A DNA stretch of 64,000 nt from Hygrocybe punicea (GCA_963556145.1 OY744464.1:3224001-3288000), one strand, 5' to 3'. Counted from the stretch's first letter, positions 1-11,053 are shown. The notes: generated by a model not told the origin, from the letters alone. Program-made: numbers and translations.

Positions 1-91
1 AGCTTGATGACATGAAGAAGAATGTAAGTCTATGATTGTGCAACATTCTCTATCTGACATTGTATGCTAGGAATATGAGCAGAAGAGCCGG

Positions 92-191
92 NNNNNNNNN
101 NNNNNNNNNNNNNNNNNNNNNNNNNNNNNNNNNNNNNNNNNNNNNNNNNNNNNNNNNNNNNNNNNNNNNNNNNNNNNNNNNNNNNNNNNNN
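92..191. other. Assembly gap (100 N)
   Basis: Exactly 100 consecutive N, the conventional placeholder for a gap of unknown size. The 91 bases before it hold nothing recognisable. The minus-strand gene just downstream appears to run into the gap, so its 3' end is probably missing from the assembly. Confidence 0.98.
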
Positions 192-1822
192 AAAGAGACG
201 CATTGGAAGGTGTACAAGTGATCTTCTCGTGCGAAACGTCTCTGACTGGTGTTGCGACTACAGCCGAATGTGACACACTGATATATATGGTACCATCAGA
301 TGCCATAGCGACTGTTATGAGTGACTCACAATGGATCCAAAATCGACAAACCGTTAGCGGATGCTTTCAAAAAGGCCTTGGAAGTGTCCTAGAAACATGT
401 CATTGAGAACGAGAAAACAAGACGCCAATCAAACTCACCAGTTGGCGTAATGACCGGAGTGATGTCCTTGGCGCCTTGTTCTGATTCGGACTCTCCTGAG
501 ACATCGGGCGAGACAGGTGAAAAGACGGGGGTGCTTCACTATCAACCGGTGAAACTGATGCGTCTGAAACAGATTCGGTAGATGTCGAAATGGCTGATGA
601 AGAATCTGTAGGAGTATCATTACCGCCTCGTTCTTGTGGCAGCTGTGGAACTTTGAACTTCGGCTTCTTTGATAAGGCCGTGCGATGGGCTGTGAGTGAT
701 AAGCGCTTTTGAGGAAGTTGCATGTAGTCGTCTGTGTCAGTGGACCCAACATCGCTCGCCTCCACGTCTTCCTCCATCTTGACAACACCCGACTCCTTCA
801 ATACATGCTTGCGATACCAACCTGGATAAGTCACAGTGGCGAGATGCTCCAGTTTCCAGTTATTCTCGCATAGACGAAGTTCTGGCGCGAAGTTGTACAT
901 CTGTGAGCGCAAAAAATTCTTGACAGTAGACCCGGCCTTGCCCCACGACGTCGGCACCATGTTCCTTTCATAGAGCTCACGCCAGATCTCTCGCATCTGC
1001 GAGGTAATTTCAGATATCCTGAAACCGCTCACTGACAGTCCACTCTGGTCCTCAACAAACCCATACGACACATTTTGACCTGCCGCAATACGACTCTTGC
1101 CTCGTAGCCCGATCTTGTTGTTCGCTTCTGTTGTCAAGAGAGCCTTTGATTCGACCCAATCTTGTTTCCGCCAAAACCGAACCTTAGGATATTTTTCACG
1201 GTCGACAAATTCTGATAGTGAAGGGGTGTCGATGTGGGAAGGTAAATCCCCTCTTGCCACAGACCCAGACTCAGAGTTTGACCGAATCGATACAGTGAGC
1301 GTTCGGATAGTTTCACTGTAGATTTATCAGCACAAGAAATGATTTGGTATGGTACATACCGTGAATAATCCAACATAGTGTGCATTTGCATGTTTTCATA
1401 AAAAATTGTGCGATATCTTTCATTGCGAAGGAGGGTGTTGTGGTCAAGAATTTCCACAGAAAGTGATTGCGGCAGATTCGGTGCGTGTGGTATATCTTCT
1501 GCATAGCGAATGTGCTATGGCAAGAAAATATTGGGTATGTTATCGGAGTCAAGGAAGGCGAATATATGCGTACCGATTGTGCTGCAATCCCTACATCCCA
1601 TGACTCCAAGGGTGGTCTGTTGGGTAGAGTAGTGGTTCGGGCGATCCTGCGAGTGGGGAGTGGAGTATAGGTAGACAACGGATCCGGGTTGCAAGACACT
1701 GGGAGTAAAGTTGCAGGTAATTCCGGAGAGTCTTCAAGAAACGAGTTATGATGAGAATGAGAGCTAGGAAATGAGATCGGAGGGGAAGGGAAATGGTAGT
1801 GGTTGTTGGCGCTGCCTGACAT
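192..1822 (-). CDS. Hypothetical protein, 3' end lost in assembly gap
   Basis: Not recognised. It reads from ATG at 1822 (MSGSANNHYHF) through an exon ending GIAAQS, an intron with donor near 1573 and acceptor near 1515, an exon ending MLDYSR, an intron around 1322-1364, then a long exon (VARGDLPSHIDTPS onward). That exon contains an aromatic-rich stretch (PKVRFWRKQDW, then TYPGWYRKHV) followed by an acidic and Ser/Thr-rich tail with basic clusters (SKKPKFK). The frame stays open to a stop at 400-402. However, a good GTGAGT donor after LRSLRQL (about 435) suggests splicing to an exon starting DTSKAFLK. A second GTGAGT donor near 323 leads to coding-like sequence that enters the N gap. The tail looks nuclear, which is an inference. 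Its position beside a Tnp2 gene suggests it could be a transposon passenger or a repeat-associated family. The exact end is unknown. Confidence 0.5.
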
Positions 1823-1880
1823 GGTGGTACAGGATCAAGAGGCAGGTCGGAGTCGGACGAAAGTCACTTGAATGCATACC

Positions 1881-2341
1881 ATGCCTGTACTCCCCGCGGA
1901 TCGTGTTGTGCACATTCATCTCGACAATCTCACTCACAATTGGGACAAGTACACTGTTTCTTTCAATGTGACCTCCCCAGGGCCAATGGTAAGTAGCACA
2001 ACACTCTTTCTCGTACAGGATAACTGACATTATGACCTCAGACTCTTGTTCTTGCTCTTCGCAAAGCCGGACCGACTATTCTACAAGCTGGAACGACCCC
2101 CACTGAAGGGACCGAGCTTGTCAAGCAAGAGGAAGAAGAAAATGAACTCAAACATTTTACTGGGAGTACACATGTCTTCGCAGAGCCATCAGTTGTCCTA
2201 TCCTACCGCCATGTACCCGGCTCTCAAGAAACTCATCCCAAGATTCATTCGTACCGTATTCGACCTGCTAGGCTAGACGAGGACTACAAAGAGGAGGATG
2301 AGAAAGAGAACATAGTACCGAACAAGCGCAGGAGAATGTAG
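1881..2341 (+). CDS. Small hypothetical protein, divergent from the preceding gene
   Basis: Two exons, 1881-1988 and 2042-2341, joined by a clean intron (GTAAGT donor at 1989, acceptor ending CCTCAG at 2041) give about 135 residues. The N-terminal half (MPVLPADRVVHIHLDNLTHN, then a beta-rich YTVSFNV segment) looks like a small folded domain. The C-terminal half is highly acidic (VKQEEEENE, then DEDYKEEDEKEN) and ends in a basic NKRRRM that resembles a nuclear localisation signal. Family not recognised. Its start lies only 58 bases from that of the divergent minus-strand gene, so the two would share a promoter. Association with the adjacent Tnp2 transposase is possible but not shown. Confidence 0.5.
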
Positions 2342-4961
2342 AGTAATCCCATTCATGTTGTATCAATCCCATTCACATTCGTTTCTCATTTCGTTTCTCA
2401 TTTCTTGTCACAATCAAATCACAATTAAATCGAGTCCATTCATAATACACGAGTAAAAAGAAAACTATTCGTCAAGGTCCTCTTCGATCCCACCCAACAT
2501 CGCGACATCCAACCCAAGCTTTTCTCCAACAAAGAATAAATTGTTGTCATGAGGTAGAGGTACCATTGCGACAACCGAGTGGATATCCATCACATCAATC
2601 ACTCGAAGTGCTTCTGCGCCTTGGTAACGACACGTCCAGAGTGTGTTGAAGCTTCGGTGGAGCAGTTCTTGGTCTGGTGGAGAATAGGTCGATTGTAGAG
2701 CTAATGTTTTTGTACGATTATGTACAGTAGCCTGGAAGAAGTACTGCACTTCACCGTATTGGAGAATATCATTGGTTGAGAACTTGACCAATAAAAAATG
2801 AGTACAACCATGCAGTCAATGGAGTTGATAGGACTTACCCGAATATTGCGAGACATCCGCAGCTTTTCGAGAGGCTTTTTTTTCTCTTTCCATGCAGATC
2901 TTGTGATTTGGCCAGTGGGAAGCCGAAGTCGGGCCCAACGGAATACACGAGGTGCCCAATCTGCGAGGTCTCCTCCAACTTGGTCATGCATATATTCACG
3001 GATGGCAGCTGCGGCGGGCCCATGGATCGTCTGCATTGTTCGATCTCTTGCACGTAGTAGAACGTATCCATCGCCTAGATCGATTGATCCATGGGGATTC
3101 TCCTTCTTGGGTTCGAGTGTTGGAATCATTGCTTTGAGAGCATTCACTTGGGCGCGACGAAGCCCACGTTGTGCCAGATTTGCGTAAGGCTGTGAGGGCT
3201 GTTTCATTTCTTCGGTAAGGTTTCCGATGGTTCGTTCAATCATCCACTGTGTGTAGTAACACCCAGGTCCGAGTCGAGTTACTTCGGGTGCAAGATGGAG
3301 GAGGGCATGAAGGGCAGGCCGGCAGAAATGAATGCGCTCTTGCTTTCGCTGATAATAAAGTTCTTCGAATTCTCGAACATATTCGACCAGGAGCTGGTGT
3401 GCTTGCTTGAGTTCATCGCATGTGATTCTGCGCTGGTGAAGTGTTCGAATGGCAGAGACAAATTTACAGTAGTGGAAGAAGTATTGGTCAGGAAGAACAC
3501 CGTAAAACAATCCAGGACCTAGAACAAACATGTATGTGAGATATTCCCATGCCTTGTAGCCGCTCGAGATTTTTTCGGCAGGATTTCGAGGAGGTACATC
3601 GAAAGAGCCTGGGAGATATGGTGTAGCCTGGGCAACGGTGGTGCCGTGTTCAATCCATGTGTCACCACGCAGGACAGCCCAATCCCATGTTGCTATGTCG
3701 TCTGGATTCTTGCAGGGTATCTTTCCACGCCAAAGAGAGAGATTCAAGTCAGTGTTGTTGAATGCGACGAGGTGCATGAGATCGTGGCCATAGCAGACTG
3801 GAACGGGTATCATACGAGGTGAGTGAAGACCACTGAGGATACTCGGTCTGACGATCCCAGTTGCTTTGCGGCGATCTTTATATCGAGACAGGTTCGGAGA
3901 GGCGGTGACATAGTTCACATTGTGGAGATATTCGTTGTCAGGCCGAACGGGCATTTGGTTGAAGGGATAATCGTCATGGTCAGATCCAGGTAGGACAAAG
4001 TTGTGAGGCTTGAGATGAGCCGGGTAGTAAGTATTCTCGCGAGGAGCTCGACGTCCAGGATGGGGACAGTATGTTCTGCATGAATAATAACCCTGGTGAC
4101 CGACAAGGCCAGTTAAATGAGTGAGGCCGGGACCATCAGCGGCACCGATAGCGAAGAATGGCCGGGAAAGGTGTTCCGTCTCATCGAAACTATCCCAAAC
4201 TCGGAACCCTTCTTTTTGCAGGGCCGAGAGATGGTGGAGGCCCGGGTACATGAATGAATCATAATTTTGGGGCGGGTTGGGTCCGGGGATAAATCCACCA
4301 GGTGCAACCCCTTTTGTTTTGTATCGAAAATCGGGAGGCAAGTCATATATACCCCACACATAGATCCAACAGCTAGATTTCTTCTTCTCAAACAATTGTG
4401 CGCCATCGAGGGAGAGGAGGAGAGCAGTGTCATGACTGCCAATGCGACCTTCGGAAAATGCTTTGAGATATTCGGAACCTGAGAAAAAGTCTTCATAGAT
4501 ATCTAATTGTCTAATTTCCTTCGCGGCAAGGTCATCCAAAAGTTCACGTGAGCGTGTGTCTCGATAACGCATAGCTTCTGCGCTCTCAGGGCTGCACCAC
4601 ATGGCTTGGAGTTGTGGGCCCAGAGGAATGGTGAGAAATGTCTTGACGGGTATTCGTGTCTCGCCATTACTGGCCTCATATTGGATGGGGTCATATCGTA
4701 GTGTTCCGCAGGTTGGGCAATGGGTAAGGTCAGCAAAAGGTCCTGTAAAGCCGACACAAGAGTTGTCGCACATGTCGTGGAAAAGTGGGGATATACCCGT
4801 CACCTCGCGGATCTTTCGTTTGAGACGGTCGAGGGAACGGAAGTCACAATGTGGGAATCGCTCGGAAATTGCAGCACCAACGTCAGTATAGGCATCCTCA
4901 GATGCTTTGGTGGTTGCCAGGAAAATTTTCAAGGCGAGGATGAAGTCAGGATCGTCAACGT

Positions 4962-5120
4962 TGGAGTAGTGGGACCTGGCAGTCACGTGACTGGGTTCCC
5001 ACGGTTGACCTAGTTAGTAGCCTTCCTGATGTAGTAGAGAGACCCATTCCTGTCCTATCCAGTCGACTTCCACCTCGAGTCCTGCGTGAGCCCCCGGAGA
5101 GGTACCTCGGTACCTCTCCA
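4962..5120 (+). repeat. Left LTR
   Basis: Runs from TGGAGTAGTGGG to GGTACCTCTCCA, 159 bases. It contains a 14-base palindrome centred on CACGTG (CAGTCACGTGACTG, about 4982-4995) and ends in an 11-base inverted repeat around TC (GGAGAGGTACC / GGTACCTCTCC). By eye it matches the right copy base for base. Confidence 0.85.
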
Positions 5121-5379
5121 TCGTGGTGATGAGAGTGTCTTCGACTCACTGATGCCTTTCTTTTTTGGGATTTTCTCCTCTTTTGCCTTTCTTTGCTGGA
5201 TTTTCTCGCGAGACGATTCTTGACGGCCTCACCACCCACTGCCGCGCAGCCACGCATCTTCTCTTCATTCACGGCCGTACAACACCCAGTTACCCCGGTG
5301 CACATGTCCAACCCAATAGGGCCCCGCGTTGCCCCGCGTTGATCCAAAAACACGCCGGCGACCCTTCTCAGCACCCAAG

Positions 5380-6200
5380 CGACAGGCCACGTCAACTTTT
5401 TTCGACCCCCCGTTATTCATCGTTTTCACGCCCAAGACCACCCCCCAACGCCTTGGTTCGATGCTCTATGGCCCCACCCCGCTGCCCATCACTTGAAAAC
5501 ACCGCCGCGACTCCGTTTGCACCCCCAACGCCCACCCGCGTCGTGCCACGTCATCGCCCTTGGACCCCCGTTTTTCGTGAACCCTGGCCCCACGCGTATC
5601 CATCCAAGCCCCAAGATCCACGCTCGACGACCCAATGCCCCGTTCACGCCCAAACGAACCCCCCGTTGCAGCCCACGTCGGATATCCCGCGTACCGCCAT
5701 ATCATAGCCTTTCAACCCCCGTTTCTTCGTGTACACCAGCCCAACCCACACTCATTCGACCTTTCCGCACCCCTGTTCCACCGGCCAGAACCCCCCATTC
5801 CCCTCCATCGCGCCAAACGAGCCCCTGCCGTCGTTTTCAGACACCCGGGCCACCCGCCACGTCACCATCGCGCGGCCCCGTTCTGCCAACATACCCAGCC
5901 CCGGACCGACTCACGAAGCTCGCGGCCCACCCGTTCACCATCCCGGAGCACCCCACCCCTCCAATACCGCGAGTGGACTGTGCCCGCCGTTCCCAGACCC
6001 CCACCGCGTTCCGCCACGTCACCACCCCCCGGCCGGTTTCTTGCACCATGCCCGGCCCCGCGAGCCCTCGTTCAGCTCCCCGTGGCCCCGTTCTCGACCG
6101 TGGTGACTACCAAGGACAACCCAACGGCACCATGTACCCCATGCCGACCCAACGAACCGCCGCGATCCCTTCGCGTGATACGCCTACCCCCTTCGCGTCG
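5380..6200 (+). repeat. Degenerate ~157-base tandem array inside the LTR element
   Basis: The C-rich interior repeats with a period of about 151-160 bases. The anchor CCACGTCA recurs at 5387, 5546, 5697 (as CCATATCA), 5857 and 6014. A second anchor, a C-run followed by CGTT or GTTT, recurs near 5406, 5564, 5717, 5876, 6030 and 6189. Units have diverged strongly from each other. The long + strand open frames over this stretch (rich in Pro, Arg and Thr) exist in several frames at once and are composition artefacts. Confidence 0.65.
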
Positions 6201-6652
6201 AGATACTATGCCCTCTCTCGTCCCCGTTCCCCCCCACCTCTGGATGTCGATTAAAGTCTACCTACGAGCCGTCACTACACTTGTTCATACACCTGTTCAC
6301 CTAGTTCCACCAACACCGTTACGTTTTCGATCACCAGAACTTGCACGCTGCACTGAGTACTTGCCAGAGCAATTCGAGCGATTTTGGATCTTGCGTCGTA
6401 AGCCCTAACCCTCGTGAGGAAGGCATTCGGAGAGTTTGAGTTTGAGAGAGGAGTTCTATAGAGTCTGGTCATCTACCGCCCCCTGCGCGAGGACGACTTC
6501 CCGCTTCACGATATAAGGCCCTGGCCTTGAGTCAAGGCTTTCTGAGGGACTGGGAGTTGTGGCTTTAGAGTTTTTTGGTCAGTTTCGTTCGTTTTGTGTT
6601 CTTTTCTGTAGCAGTTGGCGACGAGGGCGTCGCCATGAGGAAAAGGGGCACT

Positions 6653-6811
6653 TGGAGTAGTGGGACCTGGCAGTCACGTGACTGGGTTCCCACGGTTGAC
6701 CTAGTTAGTAGCCTTCCTGATGTAGTAGAGAGACCCATTCCTGTCCTATCCAGTCGACTTCCACCTCGAGTCCTGCGTGAGCCCCCGGAGAGGTACCTCG
6801 GTACCTCTCCA
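6653..6811 (+). repeat. Right LTR
   Basis: Second 159-base copy, preceded by the purine tract GAGGAAAAGGGG (about 6637-6648) and followed by the target-site copy ACGT at 6812-6815. It carries the same CACGTG palindrome and terminal inverted repeat as the left copy. Confidence 0.85.
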
Positions 6812-7549
6812 ACGTCAGGTGGGCCGTGTGGAGGGAAACGGAGCCGTTCGGTGGTGTCAGGATCGAGGGTGCCATTGTCGAGTGTGGCGGAACGAATGCG
6901 ATTGATGAAATCAAGGCAAATGTTAAGGTCGTCCAACGTTCCAATTAGATCGAGTTCAGGAACTGGCTCAGGGTCGGGGTTGGGGTTGGGCTCTGGATCT
7001 GGCTCTGGCTCTGGGAGAATAGGTCTGGCCAATGTATCATCCCAGTGGACATCAGCAAGACTTCCAGGGTCAATTGTATCGTCTGGAGGACCATCCTGGG
7101 GTGGAGTGAGTGCCGAGTAAGTGGGGATGCCTAGCGTGAAGTATGCTCACCAAATGTTCGTCTGGTTCATCATTAGCAGGAGGTTGCTCGAACTGTACAT
7201 CGGGAGGTTGCTCGAACCGTGCATTTGGCACACAATTGTTGTCAGCATAAAGATCCTCAAGATCATCGTATATCTCAACCGGCTGGACAGGGTTCTGTTG
7301 GTGTGCTTGGTCTTCATTGGCCTCGGCCCCATCTGACATCTCCTCATCAGGATCTAGTACGTTGTCATCCTCTACGTCCCTTTGTGTAGGTCCCGGATCA
7401 ATATTATGCTGGCGTAGATAGTCGTCGAGCGCGGTGTGAAGCTGTTGTTGGCGGTAGGGTGCATGGGCAAAATAAGTTCGTTTGGAAACCTGCTGTAGAG
7501 TCCGGCAGTAACGAGCACAGTCGCAGAAGTATTGGCGTTCGGGGCACAT

Positions 7550-7967
7550 TGCAGGTGGCTGTCAAAGAAATCAGTAAATTTCGAGTGTGAAATCAGTAAG
7601 TAAATTTTGAATATGAGCAAACCTTAGTCGAGCTCAAAATGAGTGAGACGGTGAGGACGTGAAGAAGCCGAGTGAAAGTCAAGCAAGTGTCTTTTATGAC
7701 TGAGGAAACGGAACGCCGAGTGATCATTGCCATATCTAACTAGTTACAAATTGATATAAAAGGAAATATATTATTTAAATCTTTTTTAAAATTGCGACTT
7801 TTCACTGTGCTTCAGATCTTGTAGTACATTGTAACAACTGTAGTTCCTGGTCGAATCACCACGTGCCCAACTCTAAATAATTTTCTTGTCGCCTTCGAAT
7901 ACTAGTCAACGCTGATCAAGAGCGTTCCCTTGGATCATTTGACTCAGCCTCCTTGGGTTTCGTCAAA
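7550..7967. other. NOP58 upstream region and transposon edge
   Basis: This 418-base stretch holds no supported gene. It contains an AT-rich patch at about 7738-7795 and the CACTA-like terminus TCTTGTAGTA near 7819. The NOP58 promoter must lie in the remaining bases, so the transposon may have replaced its original upstream DNA. Confidence 0.5.
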
Positions 7968-10329
7968 ATGCTGGTACTCTACGAAACGGCTATGGGCTAT
8001 TGCCTTTTCAAAGTTACCGATACTGCAAAAATCGAGAGTGCGGACCTGTGGAAGGAATTTGAAAGCCCAGAGAGAGCCAACAAGCTGTACGTTTTCATTG
8101 CAGCTATCAAATGGCTTTGACATCGAATTGGGTTTACCTCGGTGTGATCCTTCAAGTCTCAAATTGAAGGCTTTGCATCAGTTCACTTCCACAGCAACTG
8201 CGGTCGCAGATATTACGGCCTTGCAGAACGGGAAGTTAGGGAAGGGTCTGAAAAAATTCCTTACGGAGGAAGTCGTCGATAAGGGCAAGGGAAAGCAGGC
8301 GCTAGTTGTCATCGACACACATCTGGGTTCGTGTTTATTCCAGAGAACGCTTTATTCGCTTCACGCTTTGTATCACCTTATATCCAGGTCGTTCGATATC
8401 CAAGAAACTGAGCATCAAGGTCAATACGATGGGTGAAGGCACCCATGCAGATCTTTGGCGTGGCATTCGGACACAACTTGCGGCGTTATTGGATGGCTTA
8501 GATCCCAAGGACTTGGCGACTATGAGTCTAGGACTGAGTCATTCTCTATCTCGGTATGTGCTATCTAAAATGGTGTATCTCTAATGCTTATCTAGAGATG
8601 TAGATTCAAGCTGAAGTTTTCACCAGACAAAGTTGATACAATGGTTATACAAGCCATTGCACTTCTGGATGACCTCGACAAGGAGATCAACATCTACTCC
8701 ATGCGAGTCAAAGTGAGCTGAAAAGTCGTGACCTGTCGCGTTTTCCCTTGATGTTTATGAGTATCGGTTTCAATATCTCTAGGAATGGTATGGCTGGCAT
8801 TTCCCCGAAATGGCCAAAATCATTGTCGACAACATTGCCTACGCCAAAGTGGTCCGAACTATGGGTCAGTCAGACCGTTGTCTCCTCGCCATTATCCTCA
8901 CATGGGATTTTTTCCCCAGGTTTCCGAACAAACGCATCTCAGACATCCTTCGCGTCTCTTCTCCCCGAAGATCTCGAATCAGTTCTCAAAGCTGCTGCTG
9001 AGATATCTATGGGTACTGAAATTTCAGACTCTGATATCGCCCACATCCACTCGCTATGTGACCAAGTTATCGCTATATCAGCATATAGGGCACAATTGGC
9101 GGAATATCTCCGGAATCGTATGAACGCGATTGCTCCGAATTTAACGGCACTCGTCGGAGAGCTTGTGGGCGCCCGACTTATCAGCCATGCTGGTAGTTTG
9201 CTCAATCTTGCCAAACACCCCGCTAGCACGGTTCAAATTCTGGGTGCCGAGAAGGCGCTTTTCCGTGCACTGAAAACGAAACATGATACGCCCAAGTACG
9301 GATTAATCTATCACGTAAGCAGATACGACGCCTGGCACCATTATTCATTGTGACGAAAAACATTAGGCTTCACTCATTGGTCAAGCACCACCAAAATTGA
9401 AGGGGAAGGTAAGACTTCGGAACACGTCGGTTTTCCCATTCTATTGCAGTGCGTGATTCTTGTTTACAACTAGATGGCTCGCATGGTTGCAACAAAAGCT
9501 GCCCTTTCCATCCGTGTTGACGCCCTCACGGACGCAGACGGCAAGTCAGAACCTATGGCGCCATCAATAGGTATCGACAACCGGGCCAAGCTCGAATCTC
9601 GTCTCCGGGCGCTTGAGCACCAAGGTGACCTGAATGGGGTGCGTCGGTTTGCGGATAACGGCAAAAAACAACCGTCTTTCCGGATGACAGGTGAAACCAA
9701 AACGTACAATACGGCAGCAGATGCAGTGGATCTGGTGTCAACACAGCGGGAGCCTATGGATCTGGCAGTACAGGCCGTTTTGGATGTGAGGGAGGAAAAA
9801 CGGAGGGCAAAGGAGGAGCGACGGGCGAAGAGAAAGGCAGAGAAGGAGAAGGCGGAGGAAAATCAGGATGAGGGCGGAGATGTTGAGATGGAGGTTCAGA
9901 ACGAGAAAGGAATAGGGAGGAAGGAGAAGAAACGGAAGCGCAAAGAAAGTGAAGCACTGGACTTGGGTGACCAAGAGCCCCGGGTAAGTTATTCTTGCGG
10001 TTGGTTATTACGAAAACTAATCATAGGCCAGGTTGATGCAGGAGAGGCGGCAGCAAAGGGGAGGGTAAAGGAGAAGAAACGGAAACGCAGAGGGAGCGAA
10101 GCATTGGATGTGGATGACCAAAAGCCTCAAGTTAGTTATTTTGGCTCGTTCTTCATTATGACAGCCGCTAATCATCGGGTAGGCTGACGCGGAAGAGACG
10201 GAAGAGACAGAAGCAGAGCGGAAGGCCAGGAAAAAGGCACGTAAGGCTGAGAAGGCCCTAGCTGCACAAGCCAACATTAATGGTGACTCGGGGGCACCAA
10301 AGAAGAAGAAAAGGAAGTCTGAAGCGTAG
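7968..10329 (+). CDS. NOP58: Nucleolar protein NOP58 (box C/D snoRNP core)
   Basis: Nop56/Nop58-family core protein of box C/D snoRNPs, which guide 2'-O-methylation and pre-rRNA processing in the nucleolus. The start is ATG at 7968 ([16 protein letters not shown]). The first join (8086 to 8157) gives [13 protein letters not shown], the second (8327 to 8388) gives [13 protein letters not shown]. The central Nop domain is clear: [13 protein letters not shown], then [20 protein letters not shown], then [13 protein letters not shown] and [14 protein letters not shown]. Later exons give YGLIYHASLIGQ and [13 protein letters not shown]. The C-terminus is the expected charged Lys/Glu tail with repeated KKRKR runs, interrupted by two more introns near 9984-10026 and 10131-10182, and ends at a TAG at 10327. 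Length is about 570 residues, usual for the family. It is highly conserved and surely functional. Confidence 0.95.
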
Positions 10330-11053
10330 GGCCAGACTTTCCGTGTATGTTGGATGCTTAAACTCCGGATCTGCATGCATTCTCGCCTTTTGCTTGCCGG
10401 TGGTCCTAAGGTCGTCGTATAAGTCCATTTGGGCATCCTGATGATACTTTGGTAAATCACACGATGAGAAAGAAATCATGTTTCATGCCTGTCAAGGACG
10501 GAAGACAAGTTGCATTGTTCTATACAAGGTCACTCATCACTGCAAGTTCAAGACGTACCTTGAATTTGTCCATAGCGAGACCCTTGAGGACCGGCCCTTC
10601 GCCCGTTCGAGTGGAAGGTTATTGCCCTGCAGACAATTATAACGCCGCCGGCACCGCGACGCCTGCAACGGCGTGCACACGTGGAATGCAATGATCTAGA
10701 CGGTCTGAACTTGAAGGACGAAAGATCGGATCAACGGACCTGATCCTGTCAATGAGCCCAGTGAACCACCGAATTGCTCTGTTCGACGTTGTTGTGAATG
10801 TCGTGAGGCTCGTGCCTGCGCGTTCCTAGGTATCCACTGGAATAAGGCGTCCAGCTCAACACTGAATTGCGAGAGTCACGCGTCACGCACCCGGGCCGGT
10901 AATGTGTTTGTTCATGTTTGCAGTCCTTGAGTCACGAGGGTTTCCGTTTTCGAACCGCCGAAACGCTGTCTTGCCATCTCGCGGTGTCCGCATTGCTTTC
11001 GCTTGCTGCCCACCTGTCCCAGGGCGTTCTGCACCCTCTTTCAAACTACTTCC
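10330..11053. other. Intergenic, no supported gene
   Basis: A 724-base stretch between NOP58 and CDC14. Short open frames exist on both strands (for example + 10449-10694) but show no recognisable protein and no convincing exon chain. It presumably holds the NOP58 terminator and the CDC14 promoter. Confidence 0.6.

Larger units (their letters stand above)
4962..6811 (+). mobile_element. Non-autonomous LTR element (TRIM-like) inside the Tnp2 gene
   Basis: This is a 1,850-base element bounded by two direct repeats of 159 bases that look identical by eye. Each starts TGGAG and ends CTCCA (TG...CA termini). It is flanked by ACGT on both sides (4958-4961 and 6812-6815), or AACGT if the shared A is counted as part of the target duplication. 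A purine tract GAGGAAAAGGGG lies 4 bases before the right LTR (polypurine tract, + orientation). Three bases after the left LTR comes TGGTGATGAGAG, a possible tRNA primer-binding site. The interior has no gag or pol. Its long open frames are proline/arginine-rich products of C-rich repeat DNA. These features fit a terminal-repeat retrotransposon in miniature mobilised by another element. Identical LTRs suggest recent insertion. Confidence 0.8.
2465..7549 (-). pseudogene. Tnp2-family CACTA transposase, interrupted by an LTR element
   Basis: This resembles the Tnp2/Transposase_21 proteins of basidiomycete CACTA (EnSpm) elements. The N-terminal exon starts at 7549 (MCPERQYFCDCARYC, then SKRTYFAHAPYR) and ends at a GTGAGC donor near 7153, with the acceptor near 7099. 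The next exon (EPEPDPEPNP, then TLDDLNICLDF) stops at 6812, where an LTR element is inserted. The same frame resumes at about 4961 (DDPDFILALKIFLATTKASE). The core carries two Cys clusters (CDNSCVGF and CPTCG), LLLSLDGAQLFEKK, and the family block MIERTIGNLTEEMKQPS. A last intron (about 2782-2838) joins the C-terminal exon ending GGIEEDLDE at 2465. The coding sequence is otherwise largely intact, so the insertion is the main lesion. The real function would be cut-and-paste transposition in the nucleus. As it stands the gene should make only a truncated product. Confidence 0.85.
2465..7828 (-). mobile_element. CACTA (EnSpm)-type DNA transposon, nested insertion
   Basis: The element is defined mainly by its Tnp2 gene. 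A possible terminus is TCTTGTAGTA near 7819-7828: CACTA elements typically end in TTCTTGTAGTG, the complement of CACTACAAGAA, and this is one or two bases off. I found no matching left terminus between 2465 and the window start, so the left boundary given here is just the end of the transposase. It may lie in the gap or outside the window. The right end would fall about 140 bases upstream of the NOP58 start codon. Confidence 0.5.

Noticed and set aside
5165..6408. Long + strand open frames of 125-257 residues, rich in Pro, Arg and Thr
   Set aside because: Open in all three frames simultaneously over a C-rich tandem repeat. This is a composition effect with no domain, inside the non-coding interior of the LTR element.
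9738..9974. Leu/Ser-rich minus-strand frames resembling membrane proteins
   Set aside because: They are the reverse complement of the Lys/Glu-rich tail of NOP58.
7968..10329. Search for box C/D snoRNAs in introns of NOP58, eS7 and uL3
   Set aside because: Introns are about 45-70 bases and I saw no paired RTGATGA and CTGA boxes with a terminal stem.
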